A stretch of DNA of 51,618 nucleotides from Paenibacillus caui (GCF_019904135.1 NZ_JAIOGQ010000034.1:1-51618), one strand, 5' to 3'; positions 25,721-34,005 are shown, counted from the stretch's first letter. Notes: a model not told the origin generated them from the letters alone. Numbers and translations: made by a program.

Positions 25721-26638
25721 TTACTTAAAGGGGTTTGCCAGGAGGTGGATGCTATCTTCACCGTAAGTAGAAACAAAGCTGATATAATCGAACGAGGAAA
25801 ATGAGAACTTGTCCCAATTTTTATCTCCAAAAACAAACCCATCTACTGAGTCTTTTAAAAGATACTGAGCAATCTTTGTTCCATCAGACAACTTAGTTAC
25901 ATGACCAGATCTGGTTCTTGGAAAACTCTTATTTAGCAGAAAAATTTGAAAATCATTTCCTTTATACCGAATTTGAATCCCATAGTTTTCTCCATCTGTA
26001 ACTTTCCAAATGTCATAAATAGTCGTGTACTGAAATTTCACCGGCAACTGTGCTGTGGAAACTATTCTTACCGAAGAGAATGTGTTACCGAAACCATCTT
26101 TAAGTAAATTCTCTTTTTCTTTAAAATAGTTCTTATACCCACTAATATCCTTTAGCGTCGTCACATCCTCAATGGCCGGCACTTCCTGCTTCCCAATCCA
26201 AACCCAGCTTCCTTCTTTATCCCAATTCACCGATTGTCCCAACGCTTCCGAAACAAAGCGAAGCGGCACAAACACCCGGTTGTTTTTGGCCACGGCCTTC
26301 GTATCAAAAGTTTTGCTTATGCCATTGACCACAGCTTTAGACTGGCCAACTGTAAGGCTAACTTCTTGACCATTCATTGAAATGCTGACGGTCTTCGTCT
26401 TCTCACCGCTGTAGCCTACTTTGGCGCCTAGCTTTTCGGATATGAAGCGAATCGGAACAAGCACATGCCGGGAAGAATCAATGTAAGGCTTGGCATCCGG
26501 AAAAGTCATCTTCTTGCCGTCAACAAGCACTTGAATTTGAGGCTTGTCAACACGCTTAATCGAAGCTGCCGAAGCAGATCCAGACAACGCGGAAATCCCT
26601 ACAGCTGCCGCCAGTACAGTCATCAATACTTTTTTCAT
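25721..26638 (-). CDS. Stalk-domain (copper amine oxidase N-like) exported protein
   Basis: A 305-residue secreted protein: signal peptide (MKKVLMTVLAAAVGISALSG, cut near ASA-ASI), then two copper-amine-oxidase-N-type stalk repeats (about 30-140), each with the HVLVPIRFISEKLGAKV or RVFVPLRFVSEALGQSV signature and a VxVDGK/V NGQEVS hairpin. A C-terminal region (about 150-305) has no family I recognise. These stalk domains present partner domains in the wall; they have no oxidase activity. The ATG at 26638 is preceded by AGGAGCGTGTTTGTG (a GTG one codon earlier is also possible). The 3' half (25740-26160) is more AT-rich than the 5' half. It lies 19 bases upstream of the large secreted protein, so the two are probably one operon. 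Confidence 0.88.
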   Translation of the reverse strand: MKKVLMTVLAAAVGISALSGSASAASIKRVDKPQIQVLVDGKKMTFPDAKPYIDSSRHVLVPIRFISEKLGAKVGYSGEKTKTVSISMNGQEVSLTVGQSKAVVNGISKTFDTKAVAKNNRVFVPLRFVSEALGQSVNWDKEGSWVWIGKQEVPAIEDVTTLKDISGYKNYFKEKENLLKDGFGNTFSSVRIVSTAQLPVKFQYTTIYDIWKVTDGENYGIQIRYKGNDFQIFLLNKSFPRTRSGHVTKLSDGTKIAQYLLKDSVDGFVFGDKNWDKFSFSSFDYISFVSTYGEDSIHLLANPFK

Positions 26639-26704
26639 CACAAACACGCTCCTATTTTTTTGATGTTCCATCCTAAATTCCTCACTATGTATAAAGTCTC
26701 ATTG

Positions 26705-26750
26705 AAAAAAGAACACCCCAGGCACTGATGCTCATGCCGGAGGTGTTCTT
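26705..26750 (-). terminator. Terminator of the CAP-domain gene
   Basis: AGAACACC...GGTGTTCT with inner GGCA/TGCC pairs, followed on the minus strand by TTTTTTC. About 90 bases past the CAP gene stop and upstream of the stalk-domain gene. Confidence 0.75.
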
Positions 26751-26841
26751 CACCATGGATAAATATGGTTATGGGACTTTGTTCTTGTATTATAGCGTTG
26801 ATTATGAATTTTGACTACATAAAAATTAACAATTCATTCAA

Positions 26842-27363
26842 TTACTTTCCAACAAATTCTTCGGACCAGTATCCATTATAATAGCCTACTCCTATTAAGG
26901 TATAATGGGAATTCAGCATATTGGCCCGGTGTCCGGGGCTGTTCATCCAATCTTTGACTACTTCCGATGGTGTTCTCTGACCCTTTGCCAAATTTTCGCC
27001 TGCGTATGTAAAAGAAATATGATAGCTGTCCATCATGTCAAAAGGAGATCCAAATTTAGGAGAAGTGTGACTGAAGTACTTATTTTGGTACATGTCGATG
27101 ACTTTGTTTTTGGCCATCTTTGTCAAATTGGAGTGGACAATAAGCGGTTTTAAGCCGGCTTTAGCCCTTTCTTTGTTCACAAGCTTGACGACCTGAGCGG
27201 CATGATTAGCCTGAATTTGAGCATATTTGACGGCAGGTGCGCTGATAGGTTTCGCTGACGCCGCAGTGCTTGTTCCTCCTGCTAACAAGCAGGAGACCGC
27301 TACCAATGCTGCTCCAACTAGAGATAGCTGCAGCAGAGTCCCCTTGCGTCTGTTGTTCTGCAT
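26842..27363 (-). CDS. Secreted CAP/SCP domain protein (YkwD-like)
   Basis: A 173-residue exported protein. A signal peptide (about 1-38, ending SAKP) is followed by a CAP domain: LVNKERAKAGLKPL, YFSHTSPKFGSPFDMM (CAP His), AGENLAKGQ and SPGHRANMLN with the second His, then IGVGYYNGYWSEEFVGK. Bacterial relatives (YkwD, SafA-associated) are spore or wall proteins of poorly known activity. Start ATG 27363 has GGGGGAG ahead; an upstream ATG 20 codons earlier lacks a ribosome site. Single-gene unit. Confidence 0.9.
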   Translation of the reverse strand: MQNNRRKGTLLQLSLVGAALVAVSCLLAGGTSTAASAKPISAPAVKYAQIQANHAAQVVKLVNKERAKAGLKPLIVHSNLTKMAKNKVIDMYQNKYFSHTSPKFGSPFDMMDSYHISFTYAGENLAKGQRTPSEVVKDWMNSPGHRANMLNSHYTLIGVGYYNGYWSEEFVGK

Positions 27364-27512
27364 ATTTCTCTCCCCCATGTCCATATCTCCCAGTGAAAAG
27401 GTGTTCTTGTCACATTTTAACATGTTTTGTCTAATCGGTCACTGAAAGCGACATGGATATTTACGGAAATAGATGCAGTAATAAGAGTCTCCTCTTGAGA
27501 AGTCCCGGCTTG

Positions 27513-28400
27513 TCACAGTTCCTTCGTCATATATACCTGCTGCACCATTGGAGTAAAACCAAGGCTTTTCAACATTACCCCAGTCAGCGCGCTGGCTCCC
27601 TTCGGCAAATTGGGGACGACGCGGTTAATGTCGTCCTGCAGGTCGCCAAAAACATGGGCTGCCATCACCTTGAGAAGGTTGACGGCGTCGGGATGCCCGG
27701 GAGCCGCCTCGCATTGGTACAGAACCGTAGTAATATGGTCGCCCTCGGCATTGAACACCTTTTTAAAGTATGCATAGCCAGCAGGTTCACCCGCCAGATC
27801 CCTGACGATGACGGCCTCGCTGTCTTTGGCGTTTTGCCAGTGGGTTTGCCATGGATTGGAGGCTTTGTAGAACGGGATTTTACCGGCCCGGACGGTCGGG
27901 GCGCGTTCAACCGTATAATTTCCGCCGCTTGTCAGGTGAAAGGGCTGCGGAGCTGGTCCTTTGAGGCTTAGATGCTCCAGCTCGTCAACCTGTACGTAAC
28001 CCATTTTTTCATACAGGGAAATCGCTTTATGGTTCTCGCTTATTGCTTCCAACGTGGCAAGCTTTACGCCTGCTTCCTTCAGAACCGAGAGGGCAGCTTC
28101 GATCAGCAATTTTCCGACACCTGTGCCTCTATATTTGGCCGCAACCCCTGTTCCGCCGTTCCAGCCGATTTTGCTGCCGTTCAGATCGCGGACTCCGTTT
28201 TCTACAATGCCGATTGGCTCGTTCCCTTTAAAAGCCACAATGGACAGCTCCGGCGATAGCTCTTCTATTGCCATCCGTTTGATAAACTGGTCGGGCGTTG
28301 TCGTTGCATCGAAATAATAGCCTTCAAACCCGTCGTTCCATGCTTTAACGGCTTCTTCAATCGTACACTCCGAAAGCCTTCTGATTTCAACCAATCCCAT
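27513..28400 (-). CDS. GNAT-family N-acetyltransferase, two-domain
   Basis: A 295-residue protein with an N-terminal GNAT fold (about 1-150: GVAAKYRGTGVGKLLIEAALS acetyl-CoA loop, SENHKAISLYEKMGY) and a second, degenerate GNAT domain (about 155-295) without a clear R/Q-x-x-G-x-G/A loop, probably structural. It is 31 bases downstream of the carboxypeptidase gene in the same direction, so they may be co-transcribed. Start ATG has GGGAGGAC directly ahead. Substrate unknown. Confidence 0.87.
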   Translation of the reverse strand: MGLVEIRRLSECTIEEAVKAWNDGFEGYYFDATTTPDQFIKRMAIEELSPELSIVAFKGNEPIGIVENGVRDLNGSKIGWNGGTGVAAKYRGTGVGKLLIEAALSVLKEAGVKLATLEAISENHKAISLYEKMGYVQVDELEHLSLKGPAPQPFHLTSGGNYTVERAPTVRAGKIPFYKASNPWQTHWQNAKDSEAVIVRDLAGEPAGYAYFKKVFNAEGDHITTVLYQCEAAPGHPDAVNLLKVMAAHVFGDLQDDINRVVPNLPKGASALTGVMLKSLGFTPMVQQVYMTKEL

Positions 28401-28430
28401 GTCCTCCCGATTCCTCCTCGCCCCAATTCA

Positions 28431-29966
28431 TCATTTCAAGCCATAAATCCGGCTGTATTTGTCTTCCAGATAATCCACCAGATATTCGGCCTTCAGCGGC
28501 TCGCCAGTCACCTTGATGATTAACTCCTGAGGTGTATACAGTTTGCCGTAACGGTGAACCTTGGTTTTCAGCCACTCCATCAATTGGGAAAAATCGCCTT
28601 TTTCAAGGCTCTCATAGAAATCGGGCAATTCCCGCTCGATCGTATGTAAAATCTGGGCCGCATACAGATTGCCGAGCGAATAGGACGGAAAGTAGCCGAA
28701 TCCGCCAAAAGACCAGTGCACGTCCTGCAGCACGCCCTCGCGGTCGGAAGCCGGCGTTACGCCCAGATACTCCTTCATTTTCCGGTTCCAGACGACTAGC
28801 AGGTCCTCTACTTCGATCTCCCCGCCGATCAATGCTTTCTCGATTTCATAACGCAGCATGATATGAAGGTTATAAGTCAGCTCATCCGCCTCGACACGGA
28901 TCATGGAAGGCTGTACCCTATTAGTCGCCCTGTAAAAATCCTGCAGTTCCACCTGTGACAACTGCTCAGGGAAATAAGTCTGCAGCTCCGGATAAAAATG
29001 CTTCCAGAACGCCAAGCTGCGTCCGACCATATTTTCCAGAAAGCGGGACTGCGACTCATGAATCCCGAAAGAAGCGCCTTCGGAGAGAACGGTGTCCTCC
29101 AAGCTCGGATCCATGTTTTGTTCATAGATGCCGTGACCCGCTTCATGAATGGTGCCGAACAGAGCGGAGCGCACATTGGTTTCGATATACCGGGTTGTAA
29201 TCCGGACATCTCCGGTGTTGATCGGCTGCGCGAACGGATGCACGGTTTCATCAAGCCTTCCCGCATTCAAGTCAAACCCGATAAGAGGCAAAAGATACCG
29301 GTTGAACGCCTGCTGCTTCTGAACGTCATACTTCTGCTCAAATATTTCCGGCGATGGCTGGTTGGTGGATTTCTTGATCTTTTCCAGCAGGTTCACGCTG
29401 CTCTTGCGAAGCTCGGCAAACAGCGGGTCCAACACCTGCGTGGTCAGGCCGGGTTCATATTCATCCAGCAGGGCGTCGTAAGGATGATGCTCGTAGCCAT
29501 AAATTTGGGCCGCTTTGCGGTTATACTCCACGATCTGCTTAAGAAAGGGCAAAAAGATAGAGAAGTCGTCTTTCTCCCTCGCTTCCTCCCAGGCGTCATT
29601 GGCTTTGGCCGTCAGGACGACATAATCCCGGTACATGTCTTCGGGTATTTTTTGGGAACGTTCATATTCGGCTTTCCGCTCCCGAACTTGCGCCCTGGAA
29701 ATGTCATCCAGCTTATCGTACACATCAGTTGCCGAAAGGGTGTGCAGAAGCTGCTTCATTTCGTCCGATACTTTGCATTTAAAAGCTTCCGTTCGAATTG
29801 TTCCTATGGCTTTGGCAAAAATAGCTCTCCCTTTCTTCGGGGCCATCACCTTCTGATCCCATTCAAGCAAACCCGATACGCTTGCAAAATGGACGATTTT
29901 CGCATCCAGCGCCTTGAATTGATCCAAAGCGGTCTGGACGTTTTGATCCAAAATGTTTTTTTCCAT
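28431..29966 (-). CDS. M32-family metallocarboxypeptidase
   Basis: A 511-residue cytosolic zinc carboxypeptidase that trims C-terminal residues from peptides. Almost wholly helical. Family motifs: HPF (243-245), DVRITTRY (DXRXXT, from 253), the zinc site HEAGH (274-278), and HESQSRF around 306 giving the third ligand. Start ATG 29966 follows AAGGAGGAAATACATA. Upstream lies a perfect 9-bp palindrome at 30047-30068 and, beyond it, a TetR gene in the same orientation, suggesting local repression. Length matches Thermus and Bacillus M32 enzymes. Confidence 0.93.
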   Translation of the reverse strand: MEKNILDQNVQTALDQFKALDAKIVHFASVSGLLEWDQKVMAPKKGRAIFAKAIGTIRTEAFKCKVSDEMKQLLHTLSATDVYDKLDDISRAQVRERKAEYERSQKIPEDMYRDYVVLTAKANDAWEEAREKDDFSIFLPFLKQIVEYNRKAAQIYGYEHHPYDALLDEYEPGLTTQVLDPLFAELRKSSVNLLEKIKKSTNQPSPEIFEQKYDVQKQQAFNRYLLPLIGFDLNAGRLDETVHPFAQPINTGDVRITTRYIETNVRSALFGTIHEAGHGIYEQNMDPSLEDTVLSEGASFGIHESQSRFLENMVGRSLAFWKHFYPELQTYFPEQLSQVELQDFYRATNRVQPSMIRVEADELTYNLHIMLRYEIEKALIGGEIEVEDLLVVWNRKMKEYLGVTPASDREGVLQDVHWSFGGFGYFPSYSLGNLYAAQILHTIERELPDFYESLEKGDFSQLMEWLKTKVHRYGKLYTPQELIIKVTGEPLKAEYLVDYLEDKYSRIYGLK

Positions 29967-30046
29967 TATGTATTTCCTCCTTGGATAATGAAGTTGGATG
30001 GTTGCTCATCTTCCATCAAGCCACCCTGAAAATCATCCCTTGCGTG

Positions 30047-30068
30047 AAATAGACTCAGTAGTCTATTT
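30047..30068. promoter_or_regulatory. Palindromic candidate operator upstream of the carboxypeptidase
   Basis: AAATAGACT, four bases (CAGT), AGTCTATTT: nine perfectly paired bases on each side. It is downstream of a TTGAAC-like -35 region on the minus strand and 80 bases before the carboxypeptidase ATG. Size and symmetry suit a TetR-family dimer; the neighbouring TetR gene is the obvious candidate ligand. Confidence 0.6.
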
Positions 30069-30137
30069 AATTAAAGCATAAAATTTACCAATGTTCAATT
30101 CAAAATATACGTGGTTTAACTTCCGAAAAATATAATA

Positions 30138-30191
30138 ATCCCCGCAAAGTAACGGGAGAACTCTTCAGCTTTCCGCTTACTTAACGGGGAT
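30138..30191 (-). terminator. Hairpin after the TetR gene
   Basis: ATCCCCG and CGGGGAT enclose an interrupted stem; the minus-strand continuation TTATTATATTTTTC supplies T residues. About 65 bases beyond the TetR stop. Confidence 0.5.
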
Positions 30192-30256
30192 GCTAAGCAT
30201 GCACCATCGGCGCTATTTTGCGAATACGGTCAATTTGCTTCAAGAGATAGACGGCA

Positions 30257-30874
30257 TTACTCAGGAGTTAAATAAGCAAGGAACATATTCTTCATTTGGG
30301 TCAAGGCTTCCTTGTACGGATAATCCGGGTCCGTAACTACGCAGATCGATGCGCCGTCGATCATGCCCCAGTAGGTATGAGCTAGTATTTCCGCGTCCAG
30401 CCCGGCTTTGATTTCGCCTCTTTGTTGGCCATCTACAACGATCGATTTCACCAGGTTGACAAAAGAGTGCTCCCGCCGCTGCTTCAAAAACTCCGCGATC
30501 TTCTCATCCCGGCACGACTGCAGCCTGAGCTCATAGAACACCTGAAACAATTCCTTCAAGGGCGACTCCTTGTGGTTGTTGCTCAAATATGTATCAAACA
30601 GGAAAGAAATCTTGTCCGCAGCGCTGCCCTGCGTCTGCAATTCGTCTTTGACGATCCGGTCCAATATCAGCGTATCCTGATTGATGACTTCCCGGTAGAT
30701 TTCGTCCTTTGAGCTGAAATAGTTGTAGATCGCCCCTTTGCTAACGCCCGACTGCTCTACAATGTCGTCCATAGTTGCCTGCTGGTAGCCTTTTTTGGCA
30801 AAACAAACAAGCGCGCTCGCGAGTATCTCCTGTCTCTTCTTCAGTTTATAGTCGTCGGAAACAATAGGCGGCAA
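30257..30874 (-). CDS. TetR/AcrR-family regulator
   Basis: A 205-residue repressor. The N-terminal HTH is at about 14-62: RQEILASALVCFAKKGYQQATMDDIVEQSGVSKGAIYNYFSSKDE, given here by its two key pieces KKGYQQATMDDI and SKGAIYNYFSSKDE. The rest is the helical ligand domain. Start ATG 30874 is preceded by AAAGAGGTGTAAGCTTTG. It is followed in the same direction by the carboxypeptidase, with a palindrome between, which is the most likely target. No efflux pump gene lies adjacent. Confidence 0.88.
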   Translation of the reverse strand: MPPIVSDDYKLKKRQEILASALVCFAKKGYQQATMDDIVEQSGVSKGAIYNYFSSKDEIYREVINQDTLILDRIVKDELQTQGSAADKISFLFDTYLSNNHKESPLKELFQVFYELRLQSCRDEKIAEFLKQRREHSFVNLVKSIVVDGQQRGEIKAGLDAEILAHTYWGMIDGASICVVTDPDYPYKEALTQMKNMFLAYLTPE

Positions 30875-30961
30875 AGCTTACACCTCTTTATTTTTCGTTC
30901 ATGTTATCGCTAATTCAATTTAGCACAGATTGGGGAATCTGCACAAACGGACTGCGAAGCG

Positions 30962-31013
30962 CATGAACAGCCAGCGTGCCCCGGCATCGGCCGAAGCTCA
31001 CTGGCTGTTCATG
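30962..31013. repeat. 13-bp perfect inverted repeat without a T-run
   Basis: CATGAACAGCCAG (30962-30974) and CTGGCTGTTCATG (31001-31013) with a GC-rich inner arm. It lies between the TetR start and the DUF4178 stop. The minus-strand tail (CGCTTCGCAG) has no T-run, so it is not a standard terminator. Confidence 0.6.
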
Positions 31014-31044
31014 TAGCATATTTTCCTGCTTATTCCCGCTGCTT

Positions 31045-31551
31045 TTAGGTTGATCGAATGACCTGAACATCCCCGGAAATGACTTTGTTCCCTTCGTACA
31101 GCATGAACCTGCCGTCCTGCCACTCAATCCGCAGGAGGGCATTGTCATCAGCCTGGAACTGCCAGACGTGCTGATTCCCTCCTTGACGAAAAGGGGTTCT
31201 CCCGGTCACGATCACACGTCCTTCGTATTCCTCCTCCAGGTAATAGGTCTTGTCGTCCATCACCAATTCAGCAGGCACCTCGTGAGGATTATCCAGTCTT
31301 CCGTTAATATCGTCATACAAAACATATTGCAGTAATTCCCGTTCTTCAATGTGCAGATATTTAATATCATTGCCATCCTGTAAGGAGAGCACAACCGCAT
31401 TCCGGGCGGGGTTACGGACGCTTCCGACTACTTGGTACGTAATCAGAGAGACTTCGCAAAAGTCCCCTGGTCCCAGCTCCAGCATGCTCTTCTCCTTGAT
31501 CGGCGGCTCCGGTTTCGCAAACAGGCGCCCAATTCTCTTCATTACACCCAT
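31045..31551 (-). CDS. DUF4178 protein
   Basis: A 168-residue, beta-rich cytoplasmic protein. It fits the DUF4178 pattern: MLELGPGDFCEVSLITYQVVGS, a central WxLxL-like sheet and the late WQFQADDNALLRIEWQDG and VIRST. It is 63 bases downstream of pspA on the same strand. DUF4178 genes commonly accompany PspA in Firmicutes and are thought to act in the envelope stress response; the molecular role is unknown. Start ATG has AAGGAGAAGCTGT ahead. Confidence 0.8.
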   Translation of the reverse strand: MGVMKRIGRLFAKPEPPIKEKSMLELGPGDFCEVSLITYQVVGSVRNPARNAVVLSLQDGNDIKYLHIEERELLQYVLYDDINGRLDNPHEVPAELVMDDKTYYLEEEYEGRVIVTGRTPFRQGGNQHVWQFQADDNALLRIEWQDGRFMLYEGNKVISGDVQVIRST

Positions 31552-31614
31552 ACAGCTTCTCCTTCTGTCATTCCAAGATTATGCCGGGTTCGCAGGTAAG
31601 AACTCTAAATTCGA

Positions 31615-32286
31615 TCAGTTTTGCTTCTCGTACTGCTTAAGCAGCGCGGCCAGCTCATCATCAACCTCTTTGTCTTTGCCCAGTTCGGCAAACTCCTCAT
31701 CAAGCGATTTGGTGCCGGTATTCAGCTCGCCTGATGCTTCTGCCTGTGCTTCCATTTGGAGCATTTTCTCTTCCATCCGCTTAAGACCCGCTGCAGCCGA
31801 ATCGGAGCCCAGGCCGGACATCGCCTTGTTGATTTCATTCTGAGCCTTGGCCGCGTTATAACGCGCTGCCAGCGTTTCACGCTTGTTCTTCAGCTCGGTA
31901 AGCTGTTTGCGCATTTCAGTCAGCTTGGCGCGAAGATTGTCTGCGGCTGCCTTGTTTTGTTCAAAGCTCGCTTTGTACTGTGCAAGCTTTTCTTCGGCTG
32001 CCTTCCGTTCTTCGAGCGCGCGCCGGGCCAGATCCGCATTGCCGGCCTTGGCGGCGGTATGGGCCTGCTCGTTGCGGCGGCTGACCAGTTCCTCCTGCTC
32101 CTCATAGAGAGCCTTGAATTTCTTCTCAATCGCAATTTGAGCCGCTACCGCCTTCTCCGCATCTTCCAAATCTTCCTGCATGTCCCGGATATATTGATCC
32201 GTCATTTTTACCGGATCTTCCGCTTTATCGATGATGGCATTGATATTGGACATAGTGAGATCACGCAATCTTTTAAAAATAGACAT
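31615..32286 (-). CDS. PspA/IM30-family membrane-associated protein
   Basis: A 223-residue coiled-coil protein of the ESCRT-III-like PspA/Vipp1 family that coats and protects the cytoplasmic membrane. N-terminal amphipathic helix MSIFKRLRDLTMSNINAII, then DPVKMTDQYIRDMQEDLEDAE and long Ala/Glu/Lys-rich helices (about 25-185). The Asp/Glu-rich tail (residues 195-223, LDEEFAELGKDKEVDDELA) is the usual Firmicute end. Start ATG has GGGAGGATATTAAACC. First gene of a pspA-DUF4178 operon. Confidence 0.93.
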   Translation of the reverse strand: MSIFKRLRDLTMSNINAIIDKAEDPVKMTDQYIRDMQEDLEDAEKAVAAQIAIEKKFKALYEEQEELVSRRNEQAHTAAKAGNADLARRALEERKAAEEKLAQYKASFEQNKAAADNLRAKLTEMRKQLTELKNKRETLAARYNAAKAQNEINKAMSGLGSDSAAAGLKRMEEKMLQMEAQAEASGELNTGTKSLDEEFAELGKDKEVDDELAALLKQYEKQN

Positions 32287-32491
32287 GGTTTAATATCCTC
32301 CCGAATGAATATGTTTTAATAATCATGTTTACGGACCGGACCTTTAGAACGTTTCATTTTTTTCAGAGAAAATATTCCAGTTCCTTTATTCAATTTTACA
32401 TGGACCGGCTTTGCCTGCCAATGGGTTACCCAAAAAGATATTCCGGATCATCAAATACGAAGAAGCCATCCCTTCAAGCAGCAAGAACCGC

Positions 32492-32899
32492 TTAAGGGAC
32501 AGCCATTCCGTTTATAACCGGATCTATTGTTCCAAATCTGCCCTCAGGTGCTAAGGTCTGTTCCAGATCTTTCGAGGAAAAGGGCTTCAGGACATACTCG
32601 TCAATTTGCAGCTTGATCGCTCTCTGTGCATATTCAAACTCTTCAAAACCGGTCAAAATGATGATCCGGGTGGCGGGCTAGCCTTCGCGAATCCATTCCG
32701 CAAGCTGAAGCCCATTCATGAACGGCATCTGAATGTCCGTAACTACGACATCGGGCCTCATTTTCTCGGCGATTTCAGCGGCTTCCTAGCCGTTTTCGGC
32801 AGTCTCTACCGCAGTAAAGCCATGCTTTGTCCAATTGATTTGCTTAAGCAGTCCTTCCCGAACCTCCGCTTCATCGTCTGCCAGTATTAACTTATACAT
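32492..32899 (-). pseudogene. YesN/AraC-type response regulator receiver, two in-frame TAG codons
   Basis: From ATG 32899 the frame reads MYKLILADDEAEVREGLLK, then INWTKHGFTAVETAENG, a TAG (codon 38, 32788-32786), EAAEIAEKMRPDVVVTDIQMP with the phosphoacceptor Asp, FMNGLQLAEWIREG, a second TAG (codon 74, 32680-32678), PATRIIILTGFEEFEYAQRA, VLKPF with the conserved Lys, and it ends at a TAA (32494-32492) soon after SSKDLEQTL. All receiver landmarks of YesN-type regulators are present, but the linker and AraC DNA-binding domain are missing. Relatives typically have a sense codon in both positions. A recently decayed remnant is the simplest reading. Confidence 0.85.
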
Positions 32900-33230
32900 C
32901 TATGCAATCAGCCTCTACATTTATATCCTTTATCCACATTTATGAAATCGCTTTCCATGTTGTAATCCGATAATAGCTTAAGACTGATCAAATGTAAACA
33001 TGGGTAACTTTTGGAATGTCATGCTGGAAACAGCTTATGAACCCCAGAACACCGTTATGTAAAATACCCCCACCAAGCAGGGAGTTCACTTCGAGGTGTA
33101 TTCAGGCAATTTGCTCCGGACCCCGGAAAATAAGAAAAACCAAGCGGAAAATCACCGCTAGCTCCTTTGCTGTGCAATGTGACACGTTTGTGCTTGGGGA
33201 GGGATGAGTATGGTGTTCCATTCGTGCACA
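32900..33230. other. Intergenic region, no recognised gene
   Basis: Between the receiver pseudogene and the TetR promoter I see only short frames. A 63-codon plus-strand frame at 33016-33207 lacks a ribosome site and any familiar motif; a different frame ending TAG near 33161 (with GNLLRTPENKKNQAENHR) also lacks a start. Nothing here can be supported as a gene. Confidence 0.5.
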
Positions 33231-33280
33231 TTGACAGCCATCCGTCTTACCTGTATGATTTTGGTTAACATGAATGTCAA
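33231..33280 (+). promoter_or_regulatory. Consensus promoter with palindromic operator in front of tetR
   Basis: TTGACA (33231-33236), 17 bases, TATGAT (33254-33259): close to perfect sigma-A promoter. The near-palindrome TTAACATGAATGTCAA (33265-33280) sits at the expected transcription start, where a bound repressor would block initiation. The same element in opposite orientation occurs at 33970-33985. Confidence 0.8.
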
Positions 33281-33297
33281 TGAAAAGAGGGTTACTC

Positions 33298-33951
33298 GTG
33301 TCCCCACGTACGAAGGAACAGAATGAAGAAATTCGCAGACAACGGAAGAAGGAAATTTTGCAGGCAGCCATACTTGTGTATGCGGAAAAAGGATATTCCG
33401 CTACCGAAATTGGCGATATCGCCACAAAGGCTGGTCTGGCGCGCGGTTTGGTGTATCATTATTTTGAGAACAAGCAAGCCTTGTTCCGTGAATTGTATGA
33501 GCATATGATGAGCAAGACCCAGCAAACGACGGTTTCCCATTTCGGGCAGGAAGCATCTGTATTTGAGTTGTTCAGCGAGTATGCACGGTTAGTTTGCAGG
33601 CAGGTTCTGGAAGAACCGGCGGTATCACGCTTCTACACGCGCATTAGTCTAGATATCCACTACTTGTACACCGAAGAACAGTTCTCTTCCTTCGAATGGG
33701 TGAAAGCATTCATTCAGCCGATGACGTCTGCCATTGAGAAAGGTATGAAGCAAGGAACGATTCGTCAAGGGAACGCAAGCCTTATGGCCATGCAATTCTG
33801 GGGAGCCGTATCCCAAGGTATGAACTATCTAGGCCAACTGAAGCAGGAGTTGCACAAGAAAGAGACGTCTGAAAAAGTGATAAAAGATCAGCTAATGGTT
33901 GTACTGGAACAAGTGACTGAAACAGCTTTAGCGATCATCAGACCGGAGTAA
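33298..33951 (+). CDS. TetR/AcrR-family regulator, autoregulated
   Basis: A 217-residue repressor when started at GTG 33298, which has AGAGGG seven bases ahead; the ATG at 33274 lies inside the operator and lacks a ribosome site. HTH at about 15-60: KKEILQAAILVYAEKGYSATEI and KAGLARGLVYHYFENKQALF. The C-terminal domain is all-helical. Codons are AT-richer than in neighbouring genes. Its palindrome occurs both in its own promoter and before the unknown gene at 34006, so the two most likely form a self-contained regulatory pair. Confidence 0.87.
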   Translation: MSPRTKEQNEEIRRQRKKEILQAAILVYAEKGYSATEIGDIATKAGLARGLVYHYFENKQALFRELYEHMMSKTQQTTVSHFGQEASVFELFSEYARLVCRQVLEEPAVSRFYTRISLDIHYLYTEEQFSSFEWVKAFIQPMTSAIEKGMKQGTIRQGNASLMAMQFWGAVSQGMNYLGQLKQELHKKETSEKVIKDQLMVVLEQVTETALAIIRPE

Positions 33952-33969
33952 TTTTTTTTATCTTTAATA

Positions 33970-33985
33970 TTGACATTCATGTAAA
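33970..33985. promoter_or_regulatory. Second copy of the TetR operator, upstream of the unknown gene
   Basis: TTGACATTCATGTAAA is the reverse complement of the 33265-33280 site with only two changes; both share ACATGAATGT. It begins 19 bases after the tetR stop and lies 20 bases before the ATG of the next gene, overlapping a possible internal promoter or leader. Confidence 0.72.
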
Positions 33986-34005
33986 TCAAAAAAAGAGGTG
34001 TTTGT

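Noticed and set aside
28998..30029. 343-residue plus-strand frame opposite the carboxypeptidase
   Set aside because: Antisense shadow; the M32 motifs are on the minus strand.
32492..32899. Read-through gene using TAG as a sense codon
   Set aside because: Kept only as a low-probability idea: many other genes in the window end normally and the protein lacks its output domain, so pseudogene is preferred.
33016..33207. 63-codon plus-strand frame before tetR
   Set aside because: No ribosome site, no motif, overlaps nothing conserved.
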